Positions 41,256 through 50,566 of a stretch of DNA of 64,000 nucleotides are shown piece after piece (position 1 is the stretch's first letter; every line of letters starts with the position of its first letter). A program made the position numbers and the translations under genes. This DNA comes from Streptomyces subrutilus. GTDB lineage: Bacteria; Actinomycetota; Actinomycetes; Streptomycetales; Streptomycetaceae. Below the pieces are notes generated by a model. That model was not told where the DNA came from, did not search any database, and saw nothing but the letters and a program-made list of their open reading frames with translations. The stretch covers positions 1,302,001-1,366,000 of the forward strand of contig NZ_CP023701.1 of NCBI RefSeq assembly GCF_008704535.1, given 5' to 3'.

Positions 41256-42320
41256 CTACGAGGAGATCTGGGCCCGGCTGTGGTCCCCCAGGACGAGCCG
41301 GTGCGCGTGCGGCACCGGCGGCGCCGGGGTGACCTGGACGTGCCGTCCGATGAGCGAGGCCTCGATGCGCCGCACGCCGCTGATGGAGGCGCCGCGCAGC
41401 ACGATGGAGAACTCCAGCTCGCTGTCCTCGACGAGGCACTCCTCGGCGATCGAGGTGAAGGGGCCCACGTAGGAGTCGGCGACGACCGTGCCGGCGCCGA
41501 TGACCACGGGCCCCACGACGCGCGCGTTGCGCACGACGGCGCCCTCCTCGATCCGGACCCGGCCGATGATCTCGCTGTTCTCCACGACGCCGTCGCAGCG
41601 CGGTTCGACGGCCTCCAGCACCAGCCGGTTGACCTCCAGCATGTCGGTGACGTTGCCGGTGTCCTTCCAGTAGCCGGTGATCCGGCTGGAGCGGACGTCG
41701 CGGCCCTCGTCGATCAGCCACTGCACGGCGTGCGTGATCTCCAACTCGCCCCGCCAGGACGGCGTGACGGCCCGGACGGCCTCGTGGATGGCCGGGGAGA
41801 AGAGGTAGACGCCCACGAGCGCGAGGTCGCTCTTCGGGTGTGCCGGCTTCTCCTCCAGCCCGCGCACGCGTCCCGACGCGTCGAGTTCGGCGACGCCGAA
41901 GCCGCGCGGGTCGGAGACGTGGGTCAGCAGCAGGTGCGCGTCCGGGCGGTGGGCGCGGAACGCCTCGATCGGCCCCTCGATCCCGCCGACGACGAAGTTG
42001 TCCCCCAGGTACATCGTGAAGTCGTCGTCGCCCAGGTAGTCGCGGGAGACGAGGACGGCGTGGGCCAGGCCCAGCGGCGCCGACTGGGGGATGTAGGTGA
42101 TGTCGAGACCGAATTTCGACCCGTCCCCGACGGCGTCCGATATCTCGCGCGCGTTGTCGCCGACGACGATGCCCACGTCCTTTATCCCGGCCGCCGCTAT
42201 CGCCTCCAGTCCGTAGAAGAGCACGGGCTTGTTGGCGACCGGGACCAATTGCTTCGCCGAGGTGTGGGTGATGGGGCGGAGCCGGGTTCCCGAGCCGCCG
42301 GCGAGTACGAGGGCTTTCAT
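41256..42320 (-). CDS. strD: StrD: glucose-1-phosphate thymidylyltransferase
   Basis: 354 residues, about the length of StrD. The nucleotidyltransferase motif is MKALVLAGGSGTRLRPIT at the start, followed by VPVANKPVLFYGLEA, DFTMYLGDNFVVGG and VRGLEEKPAHPKSDLALVG. A C-terminal left-handed beta-helix-like extension (residues ~250-354, repeats such as GVVENSEIIGRVRIEEGAVV) marks the long StrD/RmlA-like form. It makes dTDP-glucose, the precursor of dihydrostreptose. The three enzymes that follow in that route (StrE, StrM, StrL) are not in the window. ATG at 42320 with GGAGG upstream; it diverges from strR. Confidence 0.9.
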   Translation of the reverse strand: MKALVLAGGSGTRLRPITHTSAKQLVPVANKPVLFYGLEAIAAAGIKDVGIVVGDNAREISDAVGDGSKFGLDITYIPQSAPLGLAHAVLVSRDYLGDDDFTMYLGDNFVVGGIEGPIEAFRAHRPDAHLLLTHVSDPRGFGVAELDASGRVRGLEEKPAHPKSDLALVGVYLFSPAIHEAVRAVTPSWRGELEITHAVQWLIDEGRDVRSSRITGYWKDTGNVTDMLEVNRLVLEAVEPRCDGVVENSEIIGRVRIEEGAVVRNARVVGPVVIGAGTVVADSYVGPFTSIAEECLVEDSELEFSIVLRGASISGVRRIEASLIGRHVQVTPAPPVPHAHRLVLGDHSRAQISS

Positions 42321-42684
42321 CGTGTCCTCCGTGGTTGGTCTGGCGAGAAAGATACGACCCCTGGCGCATACCTGTCCCGGCGTCATCCGGGCGCGTAGGA
42401 AGTGCGTACGTCTGCACGCCGTCGGGGGTGGTCGTGCTGGCTGGATTCCGCCGTAGAGAGGTCCCGTCACATACCCGGAGCCCCCTCCCGTGCGGGCAAC
42501 CGCGTCGGTCGGGCCGCCGGGGGCGACTCCGGGCCGGGCGTGTCCGTTCCCCACAGGGGCGTTTACCAGTCGCTTTACCTTGCTTTACTAACGACCCGGC
42601 AACTGCTAAGCATATGCCGGGGAAAAGTAACGGGGGCGCTTCGGTATGCCGTCCTGCGGCATTCATTTCCATCGGAGGGGCGTA
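42321..42684. promoter_or_regulatory. strD/strR divergent control region with AdpA-like sites
   Basis: 364 bases. TGGCGAGAAA (42341-42350) and TGGCTGGATT (42438-42447) each match 9 of 10 positions of the AdpA consensus TGGCSNGWWY. A weaker reverse match is GTTCCCCACA (42546-42555). A possible strR promoter is TTTACT (42584-42589) - 17 bp - TAAGCAT (42607-42613), which would put the first site near -275 and the weak site near -70. In S. griseus, AdpA activates strR from two upstream sites. The strR ribosome site is GGAGGGG at 42674-42680. No StrR box seen here. Confidence 0.5.
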
Positions 42685-43746
42685 ATGAAGCCTATGTTGA
42701 GGAACAACCCCGCCCACGTACGCGACCAGCCGGACCATTATTCGGAGGAAGCCGACGAAATTACACCCGCATTATCGGCCATGGTCAGGGTACCCATTGA
42801 TTCCCTGTGCCCTTCCGATTCCCCGCGCAGCGCGGGCGAGGACATGGAACACGTACGGGCGCTGGCCGAGTCCGCCGCACCGCTTCCCCCCATCGTGGTG
42901 ATGTCCTCGACCATGCGGGTGATCGACGGCATGCACCGGCTGCGGGCCGCCGCGCTCCGCGGTGCCACGGAGATCGACGTACGCTACTTCGAGGGCGAGG
43001 AGAAGGACGCCTTCGTCCTCGCCGTGAAGTCCAACATCGCGCACGGCCTGCCGCTCTCCCTCGACGACCGCAAGGCCGCCGCGGGGCGCATCCTGCGCAG
43101 CCATCCGCTCTGGTCCGACCGGGCCATCGGGCTGTCGACCGGTCTGTCGGCCAAGACCGTGGGGACGCTGCGCTCCTGTTCAACCGAGGGACTTCCCCAG
43201 TCGAACATCCGCATCGGCCGGGACGGTCGGGCCCGCCCCCTGGACCCCACCGAGGGCAGGCGGCTGGCCGGCCGGCTGATGGAGGAGAACCCCTCGGCGC
43301 CGCTGCGCCAGATCGCGGCCCAGGCCGGCGTGTCCCTCGGTACCGCCTCCGACGTCCGCAAACGGCTGCGCCGCGGCGAAGGCCCCCTGCCCGAACGGGC
43401 CCGCCCCCGGGCCGAGTCGGAAGCGGGAGCCGGACAGGCGAGAGCGCGCCGCGCCGACGACGCCGAAGCGGGCCGGCCGTCGCGCGCGCTGATGCTGCAC
43501 CACCTCAGCCGCGACCCGTCCGTCCGCCTGACCGAGGACGGGCGCGCGCTGCTGCGGTGGCTCAACGTCGTGGCGGTGCGCAGCGCGGACTGGCACCGGC
43601 TCCTCGGCAACGTCCCCCCGCACCGGGTCGGCGCGATCGCCGAACTGGCGCGCGGCTGCGCCGAGATCTGGCAGCAGGTGGCCGAGCAGCTCGAACAGGC
43701 GGAGGACGAGGAGGTCCCGGCCCGCGATGAACGGGCCTTGGGGTGA
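42685..43746 (+). CDS. strR: StrR: ParB-domain pathway-specific activator
   Basis: 353 residues. An N-terminal ParB/sulfiredoxin-like domain (~32-130; MVRVPIDSLCPSDSPRSAG, VIDGMHRLRAAALRG) is followed by a helix-turn-helix (SDRAIGLSTGLSAKTVGTLR near residue 145) and a second HTH-like stretch (LRQIAAQAGVSLGTASDVRK near residue 212): the StrR/KasT/NovG family. The ATG at 42685 has GGAGGGG four bases upstream. Codon 30 is TTA (42772-42774), predicting bldA control. Targets in this window are the two StrR boxes at 27989-28017 and 36470-36498. Confidence 0.92.
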   Translation: MKPMLRNNPAHVRDQPDHYSEEADEITPALSAMVRVPIDSLCPSDSPRSAGEDMEHVRALAESAAPLPPIVVMSSTMRVIDGMHRLRAAALRGATEIDVRYFEGEEKDAFVLAVKSNIAHGLPLSLDDRKAAAGRILRSHPLWSDRAIGLSTGLSAKTVGTLRSCSTEGLPQSNIRIGRDGRARPLDPTEGRRLAGRLMEENPSAPLRQIAAQAGVSLGTASDVRKRLRRGEGPLPERARPRAESEAGAGQARARRADDAEAGRPSRALMLHHLSRDPSVRLTEDGRALLRWLNVVAVRSADWHRLLGNVPPHRVGAIAELARGCAEIWQQVAEQLEQAEDEEVPARDERALG

Positions 43747-43919
43747 AGCGGCCGACATGAGTACGTTTTCCCCGGTGGCGAGGCGCGGGGAAGCCCGCAT
43801 CCGGATTCCGGAGTAGCGTGCGCAGCGGCCCCGCCCCGACTTCGGCTCCGGCCCCGGGCGTCGGCCCACGAGCGCACATCCGCGCTGCACCATCGATCCC
43901 CCTGAAGGACATTCTTCCT

Positions 43920-44843
43920 ATGAGCACGTCGGAAACCGTCGACGTCCCGGACGCGCTGGTCGCGTCGTACACCAAGAACGGTGACGAGGCCGAGTCGGCC
44001 TGGATCGCCGCGCTGCCGAAACTGGCCGCCGAATTCCTCGACCGCTGGGAGCTGAAACGGGACGGCGCGGCCGGCTGCGGCGAGGCCTCGCTGGTGCTGC
44101 CGGTGGCACGGCGGGACGGCACGCGCGCCGCGCTGCGGTTCCAGATGCCCCGGGAGGAGACCGCGGCCGCGCTGATCGGGCTGCGGACCTGGAACGGTGA
44201 CGGCGCGGTGCGCCTGCTCGACCACGATCCGGTGACGGCCACCATGCTGTTGGAGCGGCTGGACGGCTCGCGCACCCTGGAGTCCGTCGAGGACGACGAC
44301 ACCGCGATGGGCGTCCTCGCCGGGCTGCTGGCCAGGCTCGTCGCGGTGCCCGCCCCGCAGGGCCTGCGCGGGCTCGGCGACATCGCCGCGCAGATGCTGG
44401 AGGAGGCGCCGCGCGCGGTGGCCGCCCTGGTGGACCCGGCCGACCAGCGGCGCCTGCACACCTGGGCCTCGGCGGTGGAGGAGCTGGTGGGCGAACCGGG
44501 GGACCGGATGCTGCACTGGGACCTGCACTACGGCAACGTGCTCGCCGCCGAGCGCGAGCCCTGGCTCGCCATCGACCCGGAGCCGCTGGCCGGGGACCCG
44601 GGCTTCGACCTGTGGCCGGCGCTGGACAGCGGCTGGGAGGAGCTCGCCGCGGCGGGCGACGACCTGCGGGTGGTGCGGCGGCGGTTCGACCTGCTGACCG
44701 AGGCGCTGGGCCTGGACCGCGCGCGGGCGGCCGGCTGGACGATGGGCCGGCTGCTGCAGAACTCCCTGTGGGACATCGAGGACGGCAGCGCCGTCCTGGC
44801 CCCGTCCCAGATCGCCGTCGCGGAGGCGTTGCCGATCCGCTGA
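43920..44843 (+). CDS. strA: StrA: streptomycin 6-phosphotransferase APH(6), self-resistance
   Basis: 307 residues, the same length as APH(6)-Ia and, from memory, very similar along the whole protein (WELKRDG, QMPREETAAALIGL, RLLDHDP, TMLLERLDGSRTLESVED). The catalytic loop is MLHWDLHYGNVLAAERE near residue 198, with HWD in place of HGD as in APH(6), and AIDPEPLAGDPGFDLWP is the metal-binding segment. It phosphorylates the streptidine 6-hydroxyl of streptomycin-type drugs. It sits between strR and strB1 as in S. griseus. Its presence indicates a product with an APH(6)-accessible guanidino-cyclitol. Confidence 0.95.
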   Translation: MSTSETVDVPDALVASYTKNGDEAESAWIAALPKLAAEFLDRWELKRDGAAGCGEASLVLPVARRDGTRAALRFQMPREETAAALIGLRTWNGDGAVRLLDHDPVTATMLLERLDGSRTLESVEDDDTAMGVLAGLLARLVAVPAPQGLRGLGDIAAQMLEEAPRAVAALVDPADQRRLHTWASAVEELVGEPGDRMLHWDLHYGNVLAAEREPWLAIDPEPLAGDPGFDLWPALDSGWEELAAAGDDLRVVRRRFDLLTEALGLDRARAAGWTMGRLLQNSLWDIEDGSAVLAPSQIAVAEALPIR

Positions 44844-44921
44844 ACGCGGCGCCGGGCGGTGCCCGTCCCCCGGCGGCCGGACCGATACCCGAACGCACAC
44901 CGATACCCAATGAGGAGTGGC

Positions 44922-45968
44922 ATGAGTCTCGTCAGCGTGCACAACGAATGGGATCCGCTGGAGGAGATAATCGTCGGTACGGCCGTCGGGGCGCGCGTTC
45001 CCCGGCCCGATCGCAGTGTGTTCACGGTCGAGTACGCCGACCAGTACGACGACCAGGAGCAGGTCCCCTCCGGCCCCTATCCGGACCGGGTGCTGAAGGA
45101 GACCGAGGAGGAGCTCCAGATCCTGGCCGAGGAGCTGGGCCGGCTGGGGGTCACGGTCCGGCGTCCCGGCGAGCGGGACCAGTCCGCGACCCTCGCCACC
45201 CCCGACTGGCAGACCGACGGCTTCCACGACTACTGCCCGCGCGACGGCCTCCTCTCGGTCGGGCAGACGGTCATCGAGACCCCGATGGCCCTGCGCGCCC
45301 GGTTCCTGGAGTCGCTGGCGTACAAGGACATCCTGCTGGAGTACTTCGCCTCCGGCACCCGCTGGATCTCCGCGCCCAAGCCGCGGCTCACCGACGGCAT
45401 GTACGATCCGTCGGCGCCCGCGGGAGAGCGGCTCCTGGAGCAGGAGCCGGTCTTCGACGCGGCGAACGTGCTCCGCTTCGGCACCGACCTGCTGTACCTG
45501 GTCTCCGACAGCGGCAACGAACTCGGCGCCAAGTGGCTCCAGTCGGCGGTCGGCGACGCCTACACCGTGCACCCGTGCCGCAAGCTGTACGCCTCCACCC
45601 ACGTCGACTCCACCATCGTGCCGCTGCGGCCCGGCCTGGTGCTCGTCAACCCGTCGCGGGTCAACGACGGCAACATGCCGGAGTTCCTGCGGTCCTGGCA
45701 GACCATCACCTGCCCGGACCTGGTGGACATCGGCTTCACCGGCGACCGCCCGCACTGCTCGGTGTGGATCGGGATGAACCTGCTGGTCGTACGGCCCGAC
45801 CTCGCGGTGGTGGACCGCCGCCAGACCGGGCTGATCAAGCTGCTGGAGAAGCACGGCATGGACGTGCTGCCGCTGCAGCTCACCCATTCCCGGACCCTCG
45901 GGGGCGGTTTCCACTGCGCCACCCTCGACGTCCGGCGCACCGGGTCGCTGGAGACCTACCGGTTCTGA
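44922..45968 (+). CDS. strB1: StrB1: inosamine-phosphate amidinotransferase
   Basis: 348 residues of the arginine:inosamine-phosphate amidinotransferase family. The Asp-His-Cys catalytic set is visible: [19 protein letters not shown] near residue 187, [16 protein letters not shown] near residue 227 and [14 protein letters not shown] near residue 332. It moves the amidino group of arginine to scyllo-inosamine phosphate. It is the only amidinotransferase in the window; strB2 is missing. ATG at 44922 with GAGGAG upstream; the N-terminus [20 protein letters not shown] is typical. Confidence 0.94.
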   Translation: MSLVSVHNEWDPLEEIIVGTAVGARVPRPDRSVFTVEYADQYDDQEQVPSGPYPDRVLKETEEELQILAEELGRLGVTVRRPGERDQSATLATPDWQTDGFHDYCPRDGLLSVGQTVIETPMALRARFLESLAYKDILLEYFASGTRWISAPKPRLTDGMYDPSAPAGERLLEQEPVFDAANVLRFGTDLLYLVSDSGNELGAKWLQSAVGDAYTVHPCRKLYASTHVDSTIVPLRPGLVLVNPSRVNDGNMPEFLRSWQTITCPDLVDIGFTGDRPHCSVWIGMNLLVVRPDLAVVDRRQTGLIKLLEKHGMDVLPLQLTHSRTLGGGFHCATLDVRRTGSLETYRF

Positions 45969-45980
45969 GCGCCCCGTCGG

Positions 45981-46013
45981 CCCCGCGGCGGCCTTCCCCT
46001 TGCCGCCGCGGGG
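45981..46013 (+). terminator. Hairpin between strB1 and strF
   Basis: A perfect 12-bp stem (CCCCGCGGCGGC / GCCGCCGCGGGG) with a 9-base pyrimidine-rich loop in an 87-base gap; it may attenuate transcription into strF-strG-strH. Confidence 0.65.
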
Positions 46014-46055
46014 CGCCGCACCCCTTCATCCCGACCGCGACAGGAGGCTGTCCAC

Positions 46056-46901
46056 GTGATTGGCTACGGGGTCTGCGTTGGCCCGACCGATCTGTTCGAC
46101 CGTATCTGCCGTCCGGGCATCGAGCGCGTCCGCACCCCGGGCAGCCCGTTGTTCACCATGCGCCACCAGCGCTCCATGTTCGAGGCGTACAACGCGATCT
46201 TCGACCAGGCGGCCGCCAACTCCGACGTCACGGGGCTGGTGATGCTCCACGACGACGTCGAACTGCGGAAGAATCCGGTCGATGTCGCGGGCCCGGTCTT
46301 CGAGGACGAGTCGGTGGGCATGCTCGGCTCGCTCGGCGGCTCGGACACGGTCTCGCTGGCCTGGTGGAACGAGAAGTCCACCCGGCGCGGCCGGGTGGCC
46401 GACTACGACAAGGTGCACGACCACGGCGCGGGCCGGTTCGAGGTGCACGCCGTCGACGACGTCATCCTGTGCGTCAACCGCTGGGTGATCGAGAACGTCC
46501 GCTTCCCGCAGGGCCACTACCGCGGCTTCGAGGGGCTCGGCGTCATCCTCGCCACGCTGGTGCGCGCCGCCGGCAAGCGGGTGATGGTCGAGGACCTCCA
46601 GGACGTGATGCACCACAACGCCGGCCGCGGTTTCAACGGCCTGAAGGACTGGCGCCACAACGAGCTGCGCTGGCAACGGGAGTTCTTCGACCTCGGCCCG
46701 CTGGAGCGGGTGGGCAACCACCTGGAGGACCTGGCCGTTCCGGCGATCCCCGCCCGGATAGCGGCCCGGCGGCTGGCCCTGCGCGCCGCGGGCCGCGGGC
46801 ACGAGGTGAGCGACGGGGAGTCGGGCGATCCGGCGATCGACGCCCTGGTGGACGGCTGGTACCGGCGGTGCAGGCGGCTGCGCGGCCGGATGACGGTGTG
46901 A
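46056..46901 (+). CDS. strF: StrF: glycosyltransferase-fold (StrF-domain) protein
   Basis: 281 residues. The StrF-type glycosyltransferase-like domain is recognised by GYGVCVGPTDLFDRI at the start, RHQRSMFEAYNAIFDQA, the metal-binding GLVMLHDDVELRKNP near residue 68 (DD motif), VDDVILCVNRWVIENVRF and HHNAGRGFNGLKDWRHN. In streptomycin StrF and StrG have been proposed to act in the L-glucosamine branch; direct proof is lacking and the fold suggests a transferase. GTG at 46056 with AGGAGG eight bases upstream. strG follows after 9 bases. Confidence 0.82.
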   Translation: MIGYGVCVGPTDLFDRICRPGIERVRTPGSPLFTMRHQRSMFEAYNAIFDQAAANSDVTGLVMLHDDVELRKNPVDVAGPVFEDESVGMLGSLGGSDTVSLAWWNEKSTRRGRVADYDKVHDHGAGRFEVHAVDDVILCVNRWVIENVRFPQGHYRGFEGLGVILATLVRAAGKRVMVEDLQDVMHHNAGRGFNGLKDWRHNELRWQREFFDLGPLERVGNHLEDLAVPAIPARIAARRLALRAAGRGHEVSDGESGDPAIDALVDGWYRRCRRLRGRMTV

Positions 46902-46910
46902 GGAGAGGAC

Positions 46911-47510
46911 ATGGCGAACTACACGCGGCTGCGCTACGACGTCACGAAGATCCCCGTCGCCGAACTGGTCCGCGAGGTCATGGCGGTGGACGACCTGGAG
47001 GGCCTGGCGGCGAGCGACGCGCCGGCCACGCGGGAGACCGACCAGAGCACGCCCTACCACCGGCGCTTCTACGACAGCTTCGACGTCGTGGCTCCGGTCT
47101 ACCGCAAGCTCGCGCAGGAGCTGCTGGGTCAGGAGACCGAGAGGCTCTACCTCCAGCGGGTGCCGACCTTCCGGGTGCACCTGCGCAACTCCCTCGCCGT
47201 CGGCGACTGGCACCGTGACCGGGACTTCGGCCACGACCCCTCCGAGGTCAACTACTGGGTGCCGCTGACGAGGGCGTACGGCAACAACACGGTGTGGATC
47301 GAGAACGAGCCGGTGCACGCCGAGTACGGCGAGGTCATCGTCTTCGACGGCGCCAACTCCTGGCACGGCAACGTCGTCAACGACACCGGCATCAGCCGGG
47401 TCAGCATGGATTTCCGCACTCTTCCCCGCGACCGGTACCGCCCCAACGCGAAGAAATCGGTGTCCTTCGGAATGCCGTTCCTGCTCGGGGAGTACTGGGA
47501 CATCATCTGA
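46911..47510 (+). CDS. strG: StrG: Fe(II)/2-oxoglutarate-oxygenase-like protein
   Basis: 199 residues, the length of StrG. A jelly-roll metal site is suggested by [19 protein letters not shown] near residue 99 (HxD), [20 protein letters not shown] near residue 147 with the distal His, and the Arg that would hold 2-oxoglutarate. StrG has been discussed as an epimerase in the L-glucosamine branch; non-heme iron enzymes can epimerise, which would fit, but this is inference. ATG at 46911 with GAGGAGAGG upstream; strH follows after 12 bases. Confidence 0.8.
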   Translation: MANYTRLRYDVTKIPVAELVREVMAVDDLEGLAASDAPATRETDQSTPYHRRFYDSFDVVAPVYRKLAQELLGQETERLYLQRVPTFRVHLRNSLAVGDWHRDRDFGHDPSEVNYWVPLTRAYGNNTVWIENEPVHAEYGEVIVFDGANSWHGNVVNDTGISRVSMDFRTLPRDRYRPNAKKSVSFGMPFLLGEYWDII

Positions 47511-47522
47511 AAGGCGGTCGCC

Positions 47523-48680
47523 ATGGGCATACCCCCGCACGCACCCCAGGACGGTCCCGGGGACGAGCGCGCCGACGAGGCCCTCGTCCATCTGGACGAC
47601 CGGTTCCAGCAGTTCCTGGCCGGCCTGCCGGCCGACCGCCCGGTGTGGTTCTGCTTCTTCTCCTCCGGGCTCCTGCACGTCATCCAGCACTTCCTGCGGT
47701 TCGTCCCGCCGGACCTGAACTGCGCCTTCGTCTGTACGGGGCTGACCCCGGCCGAGGCCGAGGTCCGCGACACCATGAGCCGCGGCCTGCCCGCCTTCGA
47801 CATGGACGAGCCGGTCGGCAGCCACGAGATCTTCGAGTTCCTGCTCCGCAACCTCGACCGGCCCTTCGGCATCGTCGACAGCGACTGCTTCGTCATGGAC
47901 TCCACCTGGTTCGCCCGGTGCACGGACGGCCTGGAGCCGGACGTGGCCGTCAGCGGGCCGCTCAGCTACGGTCCGATCCCGCTGGCCGCTCCCCCGTTCC
48001 TGGCGGTCAATCCGGCGGCCCGCCCCGCGATCGAGCGGGCCATCGGCGGGCCGGTCTCCCCCGCCGCCTACGCCTACGCCCCGCCCGGGCCGGAGAAGGA
48101 GATCGACGGCGCCATGGTGCGGCTGATCCGGCCCCACCACGAGGCGGCGCTGGCCCGGGTGCTGGCGCTGGAGGAGCACCGGCTGCCGTTCCCGCAGGGC
48201 GGACTGCTGGACGTCTTGGACGACGGGCGCGAGGTCCGCAGCCACGAGCGCCACCACCACCTCCAGGACGGCCACAGCGTGATCCGCGTCGTCTTCGACG
48301 GGCTGATGTTCTACCAGCTGATGGCCCTGGCGGCGGGCTGGCGCATCGCGCACTTCCGCAGCTTCCCCGGCACCAAGGTCTTCGCGCCGGAACTGGTCCA
48401 CGCGGGCGGCATCTCCTACTGGCACCGGCTGCGGCCCAGCGAGATCGCCGCCGGCATCCACGAACTGCCCTGGTCGGCGCATATCGACGCGCTGCTGCTG
48501 GAGGACTTCAACGCCCGCCCGGACGCCCCCGAGGCCTACCTGGCCCGCGGCACCCGGCTCGCCGCGAGCCTGCGGCGTTCCGAGGTGGACCTGGCGACCC
48601 TGCGCAAACAGCTGCGCGAGCGGCTCGCCGCGGCCGGGGTCGACGTCACCGATCCGCGCTGGCACCCCGTGGTCGGCTGA
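47523..48680 (+). CDS. strH: StrH: putative glycosyltransferase
   Basis: 385 residues, close to the StrH length I recall. It has no textbook glycosyltransferase motif visible to me, but has [19 protein letters not shown] near residue 120, where DSDCF looks like a DxD metal motif of GT-A enzymes, and a family-specific [20 protein letters not shown] segment. StrH is the proposed dihydrostreptosyltransferase (streptidine-6-phosphate acceptor). Its presence without the strE-L-M sugar genes is odd. ATG at 47523, preceded by AAAGGCGG. Downstream strP follows after 14 bases. Confidence 0.75.
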   Translation: MGIPPHAPQDGPGDERADEALVHLDDRFQQFLAGLPADRPVWFCFFSSGLLHVIQHFLRFVPPDLNCAFVCTGLTPAEAEVRDTMSRGLPAFDMDEPVGSHEIFEFLLRNLDRPFGIVDSDCFVMDSTWFARCTDGLEPDVAVSGPLSYGPIPLAAPPFLAVNPAARPAIERAIGGPVSPAAYAYAPPGPEKEIDGAMVRLIRPHHEAALARVLALEEHRLPFPQGGLLDVLDDGREVRSHERHHHLQDGHSVIRVVFDGLMFYQLMALAAGWRIAHFRSFPGTKVFAPELVHAGGISYWHRLRPSEIAAGIHELPWSAHIDALLLEDFNARPDAPEAYLARGTRLAASLRRSEVDLATLRKQLRERLAAAGVDVTDPRWHPVVG

Positions 48681-48694
48681 GGCGGGGGCGGGCG

Positions 48695-49723
48695 ATGCGC
48701 GTACTGCTGACCGGCCACCAGGGCTACCTGGGGACCGTCATGGCCCCGGTCCTGGCCGCCGCGGGACACGAGGTGACGGGCCTGGACAGCGGCCTGTTCG
48801 CGTCCTGCGTACTGGGATCGCTGGACACCCCGGACGTGCCGGGGCGGGCCCTGGACCTGCGCGAGGTCACCGTGGAGGCGCTGCGCGGCCTCGACGCCGT
48901 GGTGCACCTCGCGGCGCTGTCCAACGATCCCCTGGGGTCGCTGGATCCGGAGGTCACCTTCGCCGTCAACCACCGGGCCTCGACCCGGCTGGCCCGGCTG
49001 GCCAAGGAGGCCGGGGTGCGCAGGTTCGCCTACGCCTCCACCTGCTCGGTGTACGGGGCCCAGTCCGGCGGCGAGCTGGTCGACGAGGACGCGCCGCTGA
49101 AGCCGGTGACCCCGTACGCGGTGTCGAAGGTGCGGGTGGAGGACGACCTCGCGGAGCTGGCGGACGGGCACTTCACGCCGTTCTTCCTGCGCAACGCGAC
49201 CGCCTTCGGTTTCTCGCCGCGGCTGCGCACGGACATCGTGCTGAACAACCTGGTCGCCTCGGCGGTGCTGACCGGCACGGTGACCGTGCTGTCGGACGGC
49301 ACGCCCTGGCGCCCGCTGGTGCACGCCGAGGACATCGCGGGCGCGGTGGTCGCCGGGCTGGCCGCACCGGCGGACGTGGTCCGGGCCCGGGCGTACAACG
49401 TGGGCACGGAGGAGAACAACCGCACGGTCGCCGAGATCGCCCGGGCCGCGGCGGACGCGGTGCCCGGCTCGGTGGTGGAGATCACCGGGGCGAACGGCAG
49501 CGATCCGCGCTCCTACCGGGTCGACTTCGGCCGGGCCCGCGAGGAGCTGGGGTTCCGGGCCCGGTGGAGCATCCCGGACGGCGCGGCGCAGCTGCGGCGG
49601 GAGTACCTGGCGCGCGGGCTGACCCCGAGGTCGTTCCGGGAGGAGTTCACCCGGCTCGCGGTGCTGGAACGGCTGCGCGGCCAGGGCAGGTTGGACGCGT
49701 CCATGCGGATCTCGACGCCTTGA
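48695..49723 (+). CDS. strP: StrP: NAD-dependent epimerase/dehydratase (extended SDR)
   Basis: 342 residues. The NAD motif is [18 protein letters not shown] at the start, [16 protein letters not shown] near residue 70, the catalytic pair in [12 protein letters not shown] near residue 140 (YxxxK), and [20 protein letters not shown] near residue 160. In streptomycin clusters StrP works with StrQ on CDP-activated sugars toward N-methyl-L-glucosamine (proposed). Together with strQ it lies between strH and strI here, a place where I do not remember it in S. griseus. Confidence 0.82.
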   Translation: MRVLLTGHQGYLGTVMAPVLAAAGHEVTGLDSGLFASCVLGSLDTPDVPGRALDLREVTVEALRGLDAVVHLAALSNDPLGSLDPEVTFAVNHRASTRLARLAKEAGVRRFAYASTCSVYGAQSGGELVDEDAPLKPVTPYAVSKVRVEDDLAELADGHFTPFFLRNATAFGFSPRLRTDIVLNNLVASAVLTGTVTVLSDGTPWRPLVHAEDIAGAVVAGLAAPADVVRARAYNVGTEENNRTVAEIARAAADAVPGSVVEITGANGSDPRSYRVDFGRAREELGFRARWSIPDGAAQLRREYLARGLTPRSFREEFTRLAVLERLRGQGRLDASMRISTP

Positions 49724-49753
49724 TCGGACCGGTCGAGGAGGGAGGAGGGCAAC

Positions 49754-50566
49754 ATGAACAGGCAGACGGGTAACGCGGACATCCCGGTCGTGCTCCTGTG
49801 CGGGGGCTACGGCACCCGCATCCGGGAGGCCAGCGACCGGCTGCCGAAGGCCATGGTCGAGATCGGCGGCCGGCCCATCCTGTGGCACATCATGAAGATC
49901 TACGGCCACTACGGCTTCCGCAGGTTCGTCCTGTGCCTGGGCTACAAGGGCTGGGAGATCAAGAGGTTCTTCCTCAACTACCGGGCGCAGATGTCCGACT
50001 TCACGATCTCGCTCACCGACGAGCACCGGCTGCACTTCCACGACGACCGGGCCGACGAGAACTGGGAGATCACCTTCGCCGAGACCGGTCTGGACACGGC
50101 GACCGGCGCGCGCCTGCGGCGGGTGCGGCACTACGTGGACACCGACGACTTCATGATGGGCTACGGCGACGGGGTCGGGAACATCGACCTGGCCGCCCTG
50201 GAGAAGGAGCACCGGGCCGCCGGCCGGATCGGGACGGTCACCGGCATCCATCCCACGTCGAAGTTCGGCGAGATGGACGTGGCGGGCGGCGAGGTCGTCG
50301 AGTTCAACGAGAAGCCCACGCAGGTGACGGGCTTCGTGTCGGGCGGGTTCTTCATGTTCCGCCGGGAGTTCCTGGACGACTACCTGGACGACGACCCGAT
50401 GCTGTGGCTGGAGAGCGAGCCGCTGCAGCGGCTGGCCCGCGACCAGCAGTTGACGCTCCACCCGCACCACGACTTCTGGTGCGCCATGGACACCTACAAG
50501 GACCACCAGCACCTGAACGCCCTGTGGTCGGCGGGCAACGCCCCCTGGAAGGTGTGGGACCAATGA
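49754..50566 (+). CDS. strQ: StrQ: sugar-1-phosphate cytidylyltransferase
   Basis: 270 residues of the RfbF/glucose-1-phosphate cytidylyltransferase family. The nucleotide motif is [20 protein letters not shown] near residue 12, with [47 protein letters not shown] (metal Asp) and [18 protein letters not shown]. StrQ is assigned to CDP-glucosamine or CDP-glucose formation for the L-glucosamine moiety. ATG at 49754 preceded by GGAGGGAGGAGGG. The stop overlaps the strI ATG. Confidence 0.88.
   Translation: MNRQTGNADIPVVLLCGGYGTRIREASDRLPKAMVEIGGRPILWHIMKIYGHYGFRRFVLCLGYKGWEIKRFFLNYRAQMSDFTISLTDEHRLHFHDDRADENWEITFAETGLDTATGARLRRVRHYVDTDDFMMGYGDGVGNIDLAALEKEHRAAGRIGTVTGIHPTSKFGEMDVAGGEVVEFNEKPTQVTGFVSGGFFMFRREFLDDYLDDDPMLWLESEPLQRLARDQQLTLHPHHDFWCAMDTYKDHQHLNALWSAGNAPWKVWDQ

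Noticed and set aside
43757..43813. 19-codon frame (MSTFSPVARRGEARIRIPE) between strR and strA
   Set aside because: No ribosome site of its own, too short to judge, and no sign of a leader-peptide attenuator.
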